Below are positions 26,356 to 35,563 of a stretch of 64,000 bases of DNA, piece by piece. Source of the DNA: Pseudarthrobacter sulfonivorans (GTDB lineage: Bacteria; Actinomycetota; Actinomycetes; Actinomycetales; Micrococcaceae). Positions within the stretch are counted from its first letter, which is position 1. Every line of letters begins with the position of its first letter. The stretch lies in contig NZ_JANFCZ010000012.1 in the NCBI RefSeq assembly GCF_024391045.1, forward strand, positions 1-64,000, given 5' to 3'. The notes under the pieces are model-generated. The model saw only the letters and a list, made by a program, of their open reading frames with translations, made no database searches and had not been told where the DNA came from. The translations under genes and the position numbers were made by a program.

Positions 26356-28041
26356 CTAGAGCCCGAGTTCTTCGAGTACGGGGAGCTTCTCCCGCACCCA
26401 GGCGCGGGCCTCGGTGGCGCTCGCCGCGGACAGGGCCAGCTTTGCCAGTTCCTGCGCTTCGGCGAGGGTGACCGTCTTCAGGACCGCCGCCACGGCGGCG
26501 AGGGACCTGGCGGTCATGGACAGGGTGTTGACGCCCAGGCCGGTCAGGACGACGGCGAGGGCGGGGTCGGCGGCGGCCTCGCCGCAGACCCCCACGGGCT
26601 TGCTGTTGCCTTCCGCGCGGGAGCCTTCCACGGTGAGTCCCACCAGGCGCAGGACGGCCGGCTGCCACGGCGTGTTCAGGTTGGCCAGCGGGCCCAACTG
26701 GCGGTCCGCGGCCATGGCGTACTGGGTGAGGTCGTTGGTGCCCAGGCTCGCGAAACCCACCTCGCGAAGGATGGCTTCCGCGGTGAGCGCGGCGGACGGA
26801 ACCTCCACCATGACCCCGGGGGTCTTGATCCCGGCGTCCGCACACATGGAGGCGAAGCGGGCGGCCTCTTCGGCCGTGGAGATCATGGGTGCCATGACCC
26901 ACACGTCCGCCTCAGACTGCTTCTCCGCCAGCGCGATGGCTTCCAGCTGGCGGTCCAGGACACCCGGGGTGGTGAAGTCCGTGCGGTAGCCGCGGACGCC
27001 CAGCGCCGGGTTTGGCTCGGTTGAGTCGGTGAGGAAGGGGAGTGGCTTGTCGGCTCCGGCATCGAGCGTGCGCAGGACCACTTTTTTGCCCGGGAAGGCG
27101 TCAAAGACGCTCTTGTAGGCAGCGGCCTGTTCCTCGACGCTGGGTTCGGTGTCCCGCTCCAGGAAGCAGAACTCGGTGCGGAACAGCCCCACGCCCTGGG
27201 CTCCCAGTTTCGCTGCGGCTTCGGCGTCCTTGCCGCCGCCCACATTGGCGAGCAGCGGCACCAGGTGGCCATCCGCCGTCGCACCCGTTCCGGTGAATGC
27301 GGACAGCAGGGAGGCCGTGGCAGCCCAGGCCTCCGCCGCTGCGCGGAAGGAATCGTCCGGTTCCGACGTGACGCTGCCGGCAGCGCCGTCAACATAGACT
27401 TCGGTGCCGTCCGCCAGCCCGTCCACGCCCACCGCAGCAACCACCGCCGGCAGGCCCAGGGAGCGGGCGATGATGGCGGTGTGCGACTGCGGACCGCCGC
27501 CTGCGGTGACGAGTGCAAGGACCTTATTCGGGTCCAGGGTGGCGGTGTCCGCCGGGGCCAGGTCCTCGGCCACAAGAATGAAGGGCGTGCTGGAGGAGGG
27601 GATGCCGGGCGCGGGCACACCCCGGAGCTCGGCCACGATGCGGGCGCGGACATCCAGGACGTCGGTGGCGCGTTCAGCCATGTAGCCGCCGAGGTTGTGG
27701 AGCATTTCCGAGACCGAGGAGCCGGACTCCCAAATGGCGCGCTCACTTGAGGTGCCGCGGGCCACGAGTTTGGCCGCGCCCTTGATCAGCATGGTGTCCT
27801 TGGCCATCAGTGCCGTGGCTTCCAGGACCGCCTTGCCGTCACCCGTGGCGTGGGCGGCGCGGGCCTTAAGTTCGTCATGCACCGCCTGGGACGCCGCCTT
27901 CAGCGCCGCAGTGGCCTCCTCGGCCGACGTGCCGGCCGCCAGTTGCTCGCCTGCCGGGGGTTCGCTGATCGGTTTGGGCATCTGCCGGATGGTTCCGATG
28001 ATGCGGCCGGGGCTGACGCCTACTCCTGTGAAGGTCTGCAC
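26356..28041 (-). CDS. ptsI: PEP-protein phosphotransferase (PTS enzyme I)
   Basis: A 561-residue enzyme I of near-normal length. It has the phospho-His motif GGPQSHTAIIAR, the PEP-binding RTLDAGADKPL, GVRGYR, and SLGTNDLTQYAMAADR; the C-terminal CGEAAADP is the catalytic Cys region. It takes phosphate from PEP and transfers it to HPr. It is divergent from a TetR gene, across a short AT-rich region with a palindrome. Confidence 0.94.
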   Translation of the reverse strand: MQTFTGVGVSPGRIIGTIRQMPKPISEPPAGEQLAAGTSAEEATAALKAASQAVHDELKARAAHATGDGKAVLEATALMAKDTMLIKGAAKLVARGTSSERAIWESGSSVSEMLHNLGGYMAERATDVLDVRARIVAELRGVPAPGIPSSSTPFILVAEDLAPADTATLDPNKVLALVTAGGGPQSHTAIIARSLGLPAVVAAVGVDGLADGTEVYVDGAAGSVTSEPDDSFRAAAEAWAATASLLSAFTGTGATADGHLVPLLANVGGGKDAEAAAKLGAQGVGLFRTEFCFLERDTEPSVEEQAAAYKSVFDAFPGKKVVLRTLDAGADKPLPFLTDSTEPNPALGVRGYRTDFTTPGVLDRQLEAIALAEKQSEADVWVMAPMISTAEEAARFASMCADAGIKTPGVMVEVPSAALTAEAILREVGFASLGTNDLTQYAMAADRQLGPLANLNTPWQPAVLRLVGLTVEGSRAEGNSKPVGVCGEAAADPALAVVLTGLGVNTLSMTARSLAAVAAVLKTVTLAEAQELAKLALSAASATEARAWVREKLPVLEELGL

Positions 28042-28171
28042 TGAAGGTCCTCATTCTCTGCCGGTAACCAGGCGCGCCCGGGGGTGGTCCCGGCGCCATG
28101 CCGGGGCCGCCGCAACAACCGCGTGCGGCGGGTGAAACGTGCCTGAAAAAATTGTATGTGATTCAGTTCAT

Positions 28172-28186
28172 ATAGCAATGCTATAG
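28172..28186. promoter_or_regulatory. Palindrome between ptsI and the tetR-mtlAD operon
   Basis: TATAGCA-A-TGCTATA is a perfect 7-bp-arm palindrome in the most AT-rich part of the divergent region, 18 bp before the TetR start codon. It is a likely operator of that regulator and overlaps plausible promoter elements. Confidence 0.6.
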
Positions 28187-28203
28187 GTGATAGGGTAGCG
28201 GCT

Positions 28204-28932
28204 ATGAGTTTGGATGGCCAGCTTCCCCCCAAAATGCGGCTGCTTAAAGCAGCCGCAGAATTGCTGGCAAATTCCGCCGGGGCAGCCGTTTCCACCCGCC
28301 AGATCACCCAGCTGGCAGGCGTCACGGCGCCCACCCTGTACCACCACTTCGGTGACAAGGAAGGTCTTTTCGACGCCGTAGTCGCCGCAGGTTTTGAGGA
28401 GTATGTTGCGGGCGAAAGGGATTTCGCCCCGTCCGGATATCCGCTGGAGGATATCCGGCGGATGTGGGACAACCACGTCCTGTTCGGGCTCAAGCAGCCG
28501 GAACTGTACCTGGTGATGTTCGGCAACATCCGCCCGGAAAGCCGCCCCGCCATCGTTGCCGATGCCGAGGCCCTGCTGGAGGAAATGCTGACCAAGGCGG
28601 CGGCCGCGGGCCAGTTGAACGTCCAGCCCCGCGAAGCGGCCAGGTCCATCCTGGCCGCCAACGTGGGCGTGACGCTGATGCTGATCGCGGAGCCCGCCGC
28701 CGAACGGAACCTTGAACTGTCCACCATGACCCGGGACGCCATGATCTTTGCGGTGTCCACGGAGCAGGCCGCAGGAACACCCGCTGAAGACTCCGGGAGG
28801 TCCTCGGTGGTGGTGGCGGCCATCGCGTTGAACGCGGCGCTCCAGGCGTCGCACTCAGACCAGCTTTCAAGCTCGGAACTCAAACTGTTCCTCGAATGGC
28901 TCCACCGAATCTCCACCAGCACGTCGTCGTAA
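28204..28932 (+). CDS. TetR/AcrR family regulator of the PTS/mannitol genes
   Basis: A 242-residue TetR protein: HTH STRQITQLAGVTAPTLYHHFGDKEGLF near residues 30-57, then a long helical ligand domain. It is followed after 59 bp by mtlA in the same direction and is divergent from ptsI. Mannitol operons are usually governed by MtlR, so a TetR in this position is unusual; it may sense a phosphorylated sugar. Role inferred from position. Confidence 0.82.
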   Translation: MSLDGQLPPKMRLLKAAAELLANSAGAAVSTRQITQLAGVTAPTLYHHFGDKEGLFDAVVAAGFEEYVAGERDFAPSGYPLEDIRRMWDNHVLFGLKQPELYLVMFGNIRPESRPAIVADAEALLEEMLTKAAAAGQLNVQPREAARSILAANVGVTLMLIAEPAAERNLELSTMTRDAMIFAVSTEQAAGTPAEDSGRSSVVVAAIALNAALQASHSDQLSSSELKLFLEWLHRISTSTSS

Positions 28933-28991
28933 ACAGTCGTAAATATCGGACCCATCCTGCGCAGCAGCGGGAATGACGGTTAGGAAATCAC

Positions 28992-31094
28992 ATGGCAACG
29001 CAGACAGTTGCAAAACCCCGCACCAGCGTGCGGGTTGGCGTCCAGAAGTTCGGGACGTTCCTGTCCGGAATGATCATGCCCAACATCGGGGCATTCATCG
29101 CCTGGGGCCTCATCACAGCCCTCTTTATCGAGAAGGGCTGGATCCCGGTCCCTGGCTTGGGCGGCTTCGGCGAAACCGACGGAAAGCCGAACATCGGCCT
29201 GGTTGGCCCCATGATCACCTACCTGCTGCCGCTCCTGATCGCCTACACCGGCGGCCGGATGGTCTATGACGTCCGCGGCGGCGTGGTGGGGGCCATCGGC
29301 ACCATGGGCGTGATCGTGGGCGCCGGCATCCCGATGTTCATCGGCGCCATGATCATGGGCCCGCTCGGCGGCTGGACCATGAAGAAGATCGACTCGATCT
29401 GGGACGGCAAAATCCGGCCCGGCTTCGAAATGCTGGTGAACAACTTCTCGGCGGGCATCTGGGGCGCTTTCTTGGCCATGGTTGGATTCTTCGGCATTGC
29501 TCCTCTGGTCCAGACATTCAGCACCGGTGCGGGCAATGTGGTGCAGTTCCTGGTCAATAACGGCCTGCTGCCGCTGACCAGCATCTTCATCGAACCGGCC
29601 AAGGTGCTGTTCCTGAACAACGCCATCAACCACGGCGTGCTGACCCCGCTGGGCATCCAGCAGTCGCTGGAACAGGGCAAGTCCATCCTGTTCCTGCTCG
29701 AGGCCAACCCCGGCCCGGGCCTGGGCATCCTGCTCGCCTACACGTTCTTCGGCAGGGGTGCAGCCAAGGCGTCGGCTCCCGGCGCGGCGCTCATCCACTT
29801 CCTGGGCGGCATCCACGAGATCTACTTCCCGTACGTCCTGATGCGCCCGCTGCTCATCTTGGCCGCGATCGCCGGCGGCATGACAGGTATTGCCACGCTG
29901 GCCATCACCGGCTCCGGGCTTGTTGCGCCGGCGGCTCCCGGCTCCATCCTCGCCGTGCTCGCCCAGACGTCCCGCGACAGCTACGTAGGGGTAATCCTCG
30001 CGGTGGTCCTGGCCACCACGGTTTCCTTCCTGGTGGCCTCCGTGATCCTGAAGACCACCAAGCACAGCGATGAGACGGACCTCAGCGATGCCACGTCCAA
30101 GATGGAGGCCATGAAGGGCAAGAAGAGCTCCGTCTCCTCAGTCCTGACCGGTGCCGCTGCGGGCGCTGGCGCGGGTGGCGGCGTGGGAACCGCCGTGCTG
30201 GCCGGTCCCATCCGGAACATTGTGTTTGCGTGCGACGCCGGCATGGGCTCCAGTGCCATGGGCGCCTCGGTGCTGCGGAACAAGATCAAGGCTGCCGGGT
30301 TCCCGGACGTCAAGGTCACCAACTCGGCCATCGCCAACCTCAGCGACACCTACGATGTGGTGGTCACGCACCAGGACCTCACTGAACGGGCCCAGCCGGT
30401 AACCGCCAGTGCCGCGCACTTCTCCGTGGACAACTTCATGAACAGCCCGCGGTACGACGAAATCGTGGAACTGGTCAGGGAAAGCAACACCCCGGAATCC
30501 GCCGGCAGCGGCGCTGATACGGCCGGAGCGGGTGCTGCGGGCGTGGCAGCCGGAGCCGGTGCGGCGGCCGGAGCCGCGGCGGCGGGCCACGGCGCGCACG
30601 TTGCCGACACCCCCGTGGATGCGGCACCTGCCGCACCCGCCGACGCCACGGAAGCGGCGCCGTCGGACATCCTCGTGGCGGACAGCGTTATCCTCACCGG
30701 CAGCGCCACCACACGTGACGCCGCCATCGACGAAGCGGGCCGGCTCCTGCTGGACCGCGGCGCCGTGGACGAGGGATACATCGCGGCCATGCACGAGCGC
30801 GAAGAGTCGGTGTCCACGTATATGGGCAGCTTCCTGGCGATCCCGCACGGCACCAACGCGGCCAAGGACCACATCATGAAGTCGGCAGTATCCGTCATCC
30901 GCTACCCGGAGGGAATCGACTGGAACGGCAAGCAGGTGAAGTTCGTGGTGGGCGTGGCCGGCATCAACAACGAGCACCTGCAGATCCTGTCCTCCATCGC
31001 CAAGGTATTCACCAACAAGGCCCAGGTGGCCCAGCTGGAGGCGGCGACGTCGGTCGAAGAAGTCCTGGACCTGTTCGGAAAGGTCAACGCATAG
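28992..31094 (+). CDS. mtlA: Mannitol PTS permease EIICBA
   Basis: A 700-residue full-length fused permease. Residues about 15-355 form the membrane EIIC (MIMPNIGAFIAWG, FLNNAINHGVLTP, HFLGGIHEIYFPY). EIIB (about 405-500) has the phospho-Cys loop FACDAGMGSSAMG. A flexible Ala/Gly-rich linker leads to EIIA (about 555-700), with phospho-His in LAIPHGT. It imports mannitol as mannitol-1-phosphate. The TAG stop overlaps the GTG of mtlD by one base. Confidence 0.95.
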   Translation: MATQTVAKPRTSVRVGVQKFGTFLSGMIMPNIGAFIAWGLITALFIEKGWIPVPGLGGFGETDGKPNIGLVGPMITYLLPLLIAYTGGRMVYDVRGGVVGAIGTMGVIVGAGIPMFIGAMIMGPLGGWTMKKIDSIWDGKIRPGFEMLVNNFSAGIWGAFLAMVGFFGIAPLVQTFSTGAGNVVQFLVNNGLLPLTSIFIEPAKVLFLNNAINHGVLTPLGIQQSLEQGKSILFLLEANPGPGLGILLAYTFFGRGAAKASAPGAALIHFLGGIHEIYFPYVLMRPLLILAAIAGGMTGIATLAITGSGLVAPAAPGSILAVLAQTSRDSYVGVILAVVLATTVSFLVASVILKTTKHSDETDLSDATSKMEAMKGKKSSVSSVLTGAAAGAGAGGGVGTAVLAGPIRNIVFACDAGMGSSAMGASVLRNKIKAAGFPDVKVTNSAIANLSDTYDVVVTHQDLTERAQPVTASAAHFSVDNFMNSPRYDEIVELVRESNTPESAGSGADTAGAGAAGVAAGAGAAAGAAAAGHGAHVADTPVDAAPAAPADATEAAPSDILVADSVILTGSATTRDAAIDEAGRLLLDRGAVDEGYIAAMHEREESVSTYMGSFLAIPHGTNAAKDHIMKSAVSVIRYPEGIDWNGKQVKFVVGVAGINNEHLQILSSIAKVFTNKAQVAQLEAATSVEEVLDLFGKVNA

Positions 31095-32257
31095 TGAAAG
31101 CTGTACATTTTGGCGCCGGGAACATCGGCCGCGGGTTCGTCGGGTTGCTGCTGCACCAGGCCGGGTATGAGCTGGTGTTCGCGGACGTCGCGGAGGCCCT
31201 CATCGACCAGCTGGCGGCAGCCGACAGCTACAACGTCAACGAGGTGGGGGAGAACCCCACCGTCCGGACCGTGGATAATTTCCGGGCGCTGAATTCATCC
31301 ACCCAGGAAGCGGAGCTGGTGGGCGAAATCGCGACGGCGGACATCGTCACCACCGCCGTGGGGCCGCACATCCTGAAGTTCGTGGCGCCCGCCATCACCA
31401 AGGGCATCGCCGCGCGCGACGCCGGGCTGGCTCCGCTCCAGGTCATGGCATGCGAGAACGCCATCAACGCCACCGACATCCTGCGTACCGAAGTGGCAGC
31501 GCTCTGGGACGACGCCGCCGGGGCCCTGGATTCCCTGGCGGTGTTCGCCAACACCGCCGTGGACCGGATCGTGCCCAACCAGGAACCCGGGCAAGGCCTC
31601 GACGTCACGGTGGAAACCTTCTATGAGTGGGTCATCGACCGGACTGCCTTTGGGGCGGCGGCGCCGGTGATTCCGGGTGCCACGTTCGTGGATGACCTCT
31701 CGCCGTACATCGAGCGGAAGCTCTTCACGGTGAACACAGGGCATGCGTCCGCGGCCTACTTCGGGTTCGAGGCCGGCCTGGAAAAGATCTCCGATGCCAT
31801 GGCCGATCAGGACGTTGCCGAGGACGTGCGCGCGGTTTTGGAGGAAACCAAGCAGCTGCTGGTGGCCAAGCACGGGTTCAGCAACGACGAACAGGAAGCC
31901 TACGTCCAGAAGATCCTGGTCCGGTTCTCCAACCCGCACCTGCCGGATACCGTGACCCGTGTGGGCCGGGCGCCGATGCGCAAACTCAGCCGGCACGAGC
32001 GGTTTATCGGGCCGGCGGCGGAGCTGGCCGAGCGCGGGATCGTGCCCGAGGCCCTGCTGGGCGCCATCGCGGCTGCCCTGCGCTTCGATGATCCCGCCGA
32101 CGCCGAGGCCACGGAACTCGCGGAGATCCTGGCATCCTCGTCGCCCGCCGACGCCACAGCCCGGATCACAGGGCTGGAGGCCGGCCACCCGCTGTTCGCG
32201 GCGGTATCCACGTTGGTGGAGGAGCGCCAGGCGGAGGGAGCCAAGGCCCCGGCCTGA
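31094..32257 (+). CDS. mtlD: Mannitol-1-phosphate 5-dehydrogenase
   Basis: 387 residues. The N-terminus KAVHFGAGNIGRGF is the diagnostic NAD-binding signature of MtlD, and KLFTVNTGHASAAYFG is the polyol dehydrogenase catalytic region. It oxidises mannitol-1-phosphate to fructose-6-phosphate. GTG start coupled to the mtlA stop. Operon order tetR-mtlA-mtlD. The downstream gap holds a dispersed repeat and a strong terminator. Confidence 0.95.
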   Translation: MKAVHFGAGNIGRGFVGLLLHQAGYELVFADVAEALIDQLAAADSYNVNEVGENPTVRTVDNFRALNSSTQEAELVGEIATADIVTTAVGPHILKFVAPAITKGIAARDAGLAPLQVMACENAINATDILRTEVAALWDDAAGALDSLAVFANTAVDRIVPNQEPGQGLDVTVETFYEWVIDRTAFGAAAPVIPGATFVDDLSPYIERKLFTVNTGHASAAYFGFEAGLEKISDAMADQDVAEDVRAVLEETKQLLVAKHGFSNDEQEAYVQKILVRFSNPHLPDTVTRVGRAPMRKLSRHERFIGPAAELAERGIVPEALLGAIAAALRFDDPADAEATELAEILASSSPADATARITGLEAGHPLFAAVSTLVEERQAEGAKAPA

Positions 32258-32311
32258 CCCCTATGCGGTCCTCGCCCGCCGCCTCCCACCCAACCCGCTA
32301 CCGCACCCAGG

Positions 32312-32364
32312 AACGCTCTCTCTTTTCGAAACGCTCTCGCAGTTAATGCGGGTTTTCGGGGAAC
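32312..32364. repeat. GCTCTCTC-type dispersed repeat after mtlD
   Basis: AACGCTCTCTC at 32312 and AACGCTCTCGCAGTTAATG at 32330, followed by CGGGTTTTCGGGGAAC. It matches the copy at 36323 in order and spacing, and each lies directly before a GC-rich hairpin terminator. Confidence 0.8.
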
Positions 32365-32375
32365 CCTATGGCACT

Positions 32376-32419
32376 AAAGCACGACGCCGGCACTCACCCG
32401 AGTGCCGGCGTCGTGCTTT
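32376..32419 (+). terminator. Terminator of the tetR-mtlA-mtlD operon
   Basis: Perfect 20-bp arms (32376-32395, 32400-32419; AAAGCACGACGCCGGCACTC and complement) with an ACCC loop. It shares its TAAAGCACGACG foot with the 22018 hairpin. Confidence 0.85.
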
Positions 32420-32460
32420 GTGATCCCACCCACATATTTCCAAAAACCGGCCTGACGTTT

Positions 32461-32479
32461 TGAAGTTAGCCTTACCTTA
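32461..32479. promoter_or_regulatory. DtxR/IdeR-type iron box
   Basis: TGAAGTTAGCCTTACCTTA matches the known actinobacterial consensus TTAGGTTAGCCTAACCTAA at 15 of 19 positions. It is 64 bp upstream of the siderophore-binding protein GTG, a normal repressor position, and predicts iron-dependent repression of the four-gene operon. Confidence 0.75.
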
Positions 32480-32542
32480 CTTATAGAGTCAGGGGACATT
32501 AGGCCACAAACTTGTGACGTTATTAGCGGACTGGAGATTGAC

Positions 32543-33493
32543 GTGAAGAACAAGCTTTCGAGCTACCTGGGGGCACTGGCTGCGGGAGCGGCGCTTCTGA
32601 CCGTGACTGCGTGCGGCGGCAACGCCACCGCGACGGCTGCTTCCGGGGCAGCCTCCAGCATCACCGTGGACCATGCGCAGGGCAGCACGGCCAACGTGCC
32701 GGTCAACCCGGCGAGGGTCTTCACGTTCGATCTCGGCGTCCTGGACACCCTCGACGCACTTGGCGTCGAACCGGCCGGGGTGCCCGAGGCCGGCTACCCG
32801 GCGTCTCTCTCGAAGTACGCGGATGCCAAGTACGAGAAGATCGGTTCGCTCAAGGAACCCGACTTCGAAGCCGTCAGCGCCGGCGCACCGGACCTCATCA
32901 TCATTTCCGGCCGCACGGCAGGCGCGTACGAGGAGCTGAGCAAGATCGCCCCCACCATCGACCTGTCCATCGATGCCGCGAACCCGATGGAAAGCTTCAA
33001 GGACCAGACGGAGAAACTGGGCGCCATCTTTAACAAGACGGGGGAAGTTGACGCCAAGCTGGCCGGCGTGGACGCCACCATCGCCGCGACCAAGGCTAAG
33101 GCGGCAGATGCCGGCAAGGGCCTGATCGTCCTGACCTCCGGCGGCGAGGTCACCGCCTATGGCGCGGGCTCGCGCTTCGGACTCATCCACGACGTCCTGG
33201 GCGTGCCCACCGCGGCCGACGTCAAGGCCGACGGAAGCCACGGTGAATCCGTGTCCTTCGAATACATCAAGCAGGTCAACCCCGACCTGCTGTACGTGAT
33301 CAACCGCGACACCGCCATCGGCTCCGAGGCCGCCGGCGGCAACCCTGTCCTGGACAACGAACTGGTCCGGTCCACCAACGCCGCGAAAAATAACAAGATC
33401 ATCAGCCTGGACCCCGCCGCCTGGTACATCGTGGGCTACGGCTTGAACAACGTTGAAGCGATGGTTAACGCCGTTGCCGATTCGGTTGCCTGA
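32543..33493 (+). CDS. Iron-siderophore ABC transporter solute-binding lipoprotein
   Basis: 316 residues, GTG start. Lipoprotein signal with LTVTAC (Cys24), then a FecB/periplasmic-binding-like fold: VNPARVFTFDLGVLDTLDALG, EPDFEAVSAGAPDLIIISGR, and DPAAWYIVGYGLNNVEAM. The sequence most resembles the CeuA/YclQ group, which binds catecholate or petrobactin-type siderophores. First gene of an operon under a DtxR-type box. Confidence 0.88.
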   Translation: MKNKLSSYLGALAAGAALLTVTACGGNATATAASGAASSITVDHAQGSTANVPVNPARVFTFDLGVLDTLDALGVEPAGVPEAGYPASLSKYADAKYEKIGSLKEPDFEAVSAGAPDLIIISGRTAGAYEELSKIAPTIDLSIDAANPMESFKDQTEKLGAIFNKTGEVDAKLAGVDATIAATKAKAADAGKGLIVLTSGGEVTAYGAGSRFGLIHDVLGVPTAADVKADGSHGESVSFEYIKQVNPDLLYVINRDTAIGSEAAGGNPVLDNELVRSTNAAKNNKIISLDPAAWYIVGYGLNNVEAMVNAVADSVA

Positions 33494-33519
33494 GCTCCCG
33501 CACTAACCGACGTTCGATC

Positions 33520-34527
33520 ATGACAACTACGGCGGTGCGGACCGTCGCCCCCGTTAGTCGCAGCCGGTCCCGCGAGCACGCGAGGCTGGCTGCGGCTGCC
33601 GCGGTGGTGCTCGCCCTGGCCACCATCAGCATGTTCGTCGGAGTCAGCGACGTGTCGCTGCCAGGGCTGCTCGCCGGCGACCCGGCCGCCGTCGACATTT
33701 TCTGGATTTCCCGCCTCCCGCGCACGCTGGCCGTGATCCTCGCCGGCATGGCGGTGGCCGTGGCCGGGCTGATCATGCAGCTGATGGCCCGGAACCGTTT
33801 TGTGGAGCCCTCCACCGTGGGCACCGTCGAGTCCGCCACCCTGGGCATCCTGGTGGTAACCGTGGCCATCCCGACGGCGCCGATCCTCCTCCGGATGGGC
33901 GTCGCCAGTGTCTTCGCCGTCTTAGGCACGGCCCTGTTCCTCGCCATCCTGCGGCGCCTGCCCGCCCGGAACACCCTGCTGATTCCGCTGGTGGGCATCA
34001 TGCTGGGCGGTGTCATTGCGGCGGTCGTCACGTTCTTCGCGTACCGCTACGACCTGCTGCAGACCCTGAGCAACTGGATGATCGGCGACTTCTCGGGGGT
34101 CCTGCGGGGACGCTATGAGCTGCTGTGGATTGTGGCGGCCCTGATGCTGGTGGGGTTGCTGGCCGCCGACCGGTTCACCGTGGCAGGCATGGGGGAGGAC
34201 TTCACCACTAACCTCGGCCTGAATTACAGGGCGACCATGCGCCTGGGCCTGATCATCGTCTCGCTGATCTCCGCCGTGGTGGTGACCACCGTGGGCGCTG
34301 TGCCGTTCCTGGGCCTGGTGGTGCCCAACATCGTGTCCTTGCTCTTCGGCGACAACCTGCGCCGCGCAGTACCTTGGACCGCCCTGTTCGGCGCCGGCTT
34401 TGTGCTGGTCTGCGACATCATCGGCCGGACCATCCGCTACCCCTACGAAGTTCCTGTGGGCATGGTGATGGCCGTGGTGGGCGCCATCCTGTTCCTCCTC
34501 CTGATCCTGAGGAAACGCAATGCCTGA
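33520..34527 (+). CDS. Iron-siderophore ABC transporter permease (FecCD family, YclN/CeuB-like)
   Basis: A 335-residue FecCD permease with about nine or ten helices; typical motifs are RLPRTLAVILAGMAVAVAGLIMQ near residue 65 and PFLGLVVPNIVSLLFG near 265. It overlaps the next permease gene by 8 bp. It forms a heterodimeric channel with it, like YclNO. Confidence 0.9.
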   Translation: MTTTAVRTVAPVSRSRSREHARLAAAAAVVLALATISMFVGVSDVSLPGLLAGDPAAVDIFWISRLPRTLAVILAGMAVAVAGLIMQLMARNRFVEPSTVGTVESATLGILVVTVAIPTAPILLRMGVASVFAVLGTALFLAILRRLPARNTLLIPLVGIMLGGVIAAVVTFFAYRYDLLQTLSNWMIGDFSGVLRGRYELLWIVAALMLVGLLAADRFTVAGMGEDFTTNLGLNYRATMRLGLIIVSLISAVVVTTVGAVPFLGLVVPNIVSLLFGDNLRRAVPWTALFGAGFVLVCDIIGRTIRYPYEVPVGMVMAVVGAILFLLLILRKRNA

Positions 34528-35563
34528 AACTGCCACATCCAAGGTACCTGCCACGGCCGCCGCGAAGCCACCCGTCAGCCGTCCCGGGGCACAGCTGCGA
34601 AACCGCATCCGGAACGCCCCGCCCAAGCTGGTGATCGGCGTCCTGCTCGCAGCCACCATCGCCGCCGTCGTGTTCTTCCTGTTCAGCGACCTTAAGGGCA
34701 ACGTGGGCTATGTGCTTCCGCGGCGCGCCCTGAAGTTGGCCGCGATGCTGCTGGTGGCCGTGGCGGTAGGCGTTTCCACACTGCTCTTCCAGACCGTCAC
34801 CGCCAACCGGATCCTCACCCCCTCCATCATGGGTTTCGACTCGCTCTACATCCTGGTGCAGACAGGGCTCGTCTTCACCGGGAGTGCCGGGGCGGTCACC
34901 GCAGCGCCGCCCACGCTGCAGTTCGCCGTCGAGGTTCTCCTGATGGTTGCCTTCAGCGCCCTGCTGTACCGATGGATGTTCACCGGCGCCACGCGTTCCC
35001 TGCACCTGCTGCTGCTGGTGGGCATCATCCTGGGCAGCCTGTTCCGCGGCTTCTCCTCGCTGCTGCAGCGGCTCATGGAACCCAGCGAGTTCATCATCCT
35101 GCAGGACCTGTTCTTCGCCAGCTTCAACAACGTGGACCCGGCACTGTTGGGCGTCTCCGCCCTTATCATCTCTGTTGTTTGCGTAGGCGTATGGCGTGCC
35201 CGGCACACGCTGGACGTCCTGGCGCTGGGCCGGGAGCTGGCCATCAACGTGGGCGTGGACCACCGCCGCGTGGTGATGCGGATCCTGCTGGCCTGCTCCC
35301 TGCTGGTGGCCGTTTCCACCGCACTGGTGGGGCCTGTGACGTTCTTCGGACTACTGGTGGTCAGCCTCGGCTACCAGCTTTGCCGCGGGTTCAACCACGC
35401 CCGGCTGCTGCCGATTGTGGTGCTAATCGGCGCGGTGGCACTGGTGGGCGGCCAGTTGATCCTGGAGCGTGTTTTCGGCTTCGCCACTGCGCTGAGCGTG
35501 GTCATCGAGTTCGCCGGCGGCATCCTGTTCCTCTACCTCCTGCTGAAAGGCTCGCTGAAGTGA
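34520..35563 (+). CDS. Iron-siderophore ABC transporter permease (FecCD family, YclO/CeuC-like)
   Basis: A 347-residue FecCD permease with a basic cytosolic N-terminus (residues 1-35) and about nine helices; RILTPSIMGFDSLYIL and GPVTFFGLLVVSLGYQ are the family segments. Its last bases overlap the GTG of the ATPase (GTGA). Second channel subunit of the siderophore importer. Confidence 0.9.
   Translation: MPETATSKVPATAAAKPPVSRPGAQLRNRIRNAPPKLVIGVLLAATIAAVVFFLFSDLKGNVGYVLPRRALKLAAMLLVAVAVGVSTLLFQTVTANRILTPSIMGFDSLYILVQTGLVFTGSAGAVTAAPPTLQFAVEVLLMVAFSALLYRWMFTGATRSLHLLLLVGIILGSLFRGFSSLLQRLMEPSEFIILQDLFFASFNNVDPALLGVSALIISVVCVGVWRARHTLDVLALGRELAINVGVDHRRVVMRILLACSLLVAVSTALVGPVTFFGLLVVSLGYQLCRGFNHARLLPIVVLIGAVALVGGQLILERVFGFATALSVVIEFAGGILFLYLLLKGSLK

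Noticed and set aside
26350-26360. TCTAGA near the ptsI stop as a dre site
   Set aside because: Only the central bases match; flanking TGG/CCA are absent and it is at the gene end.
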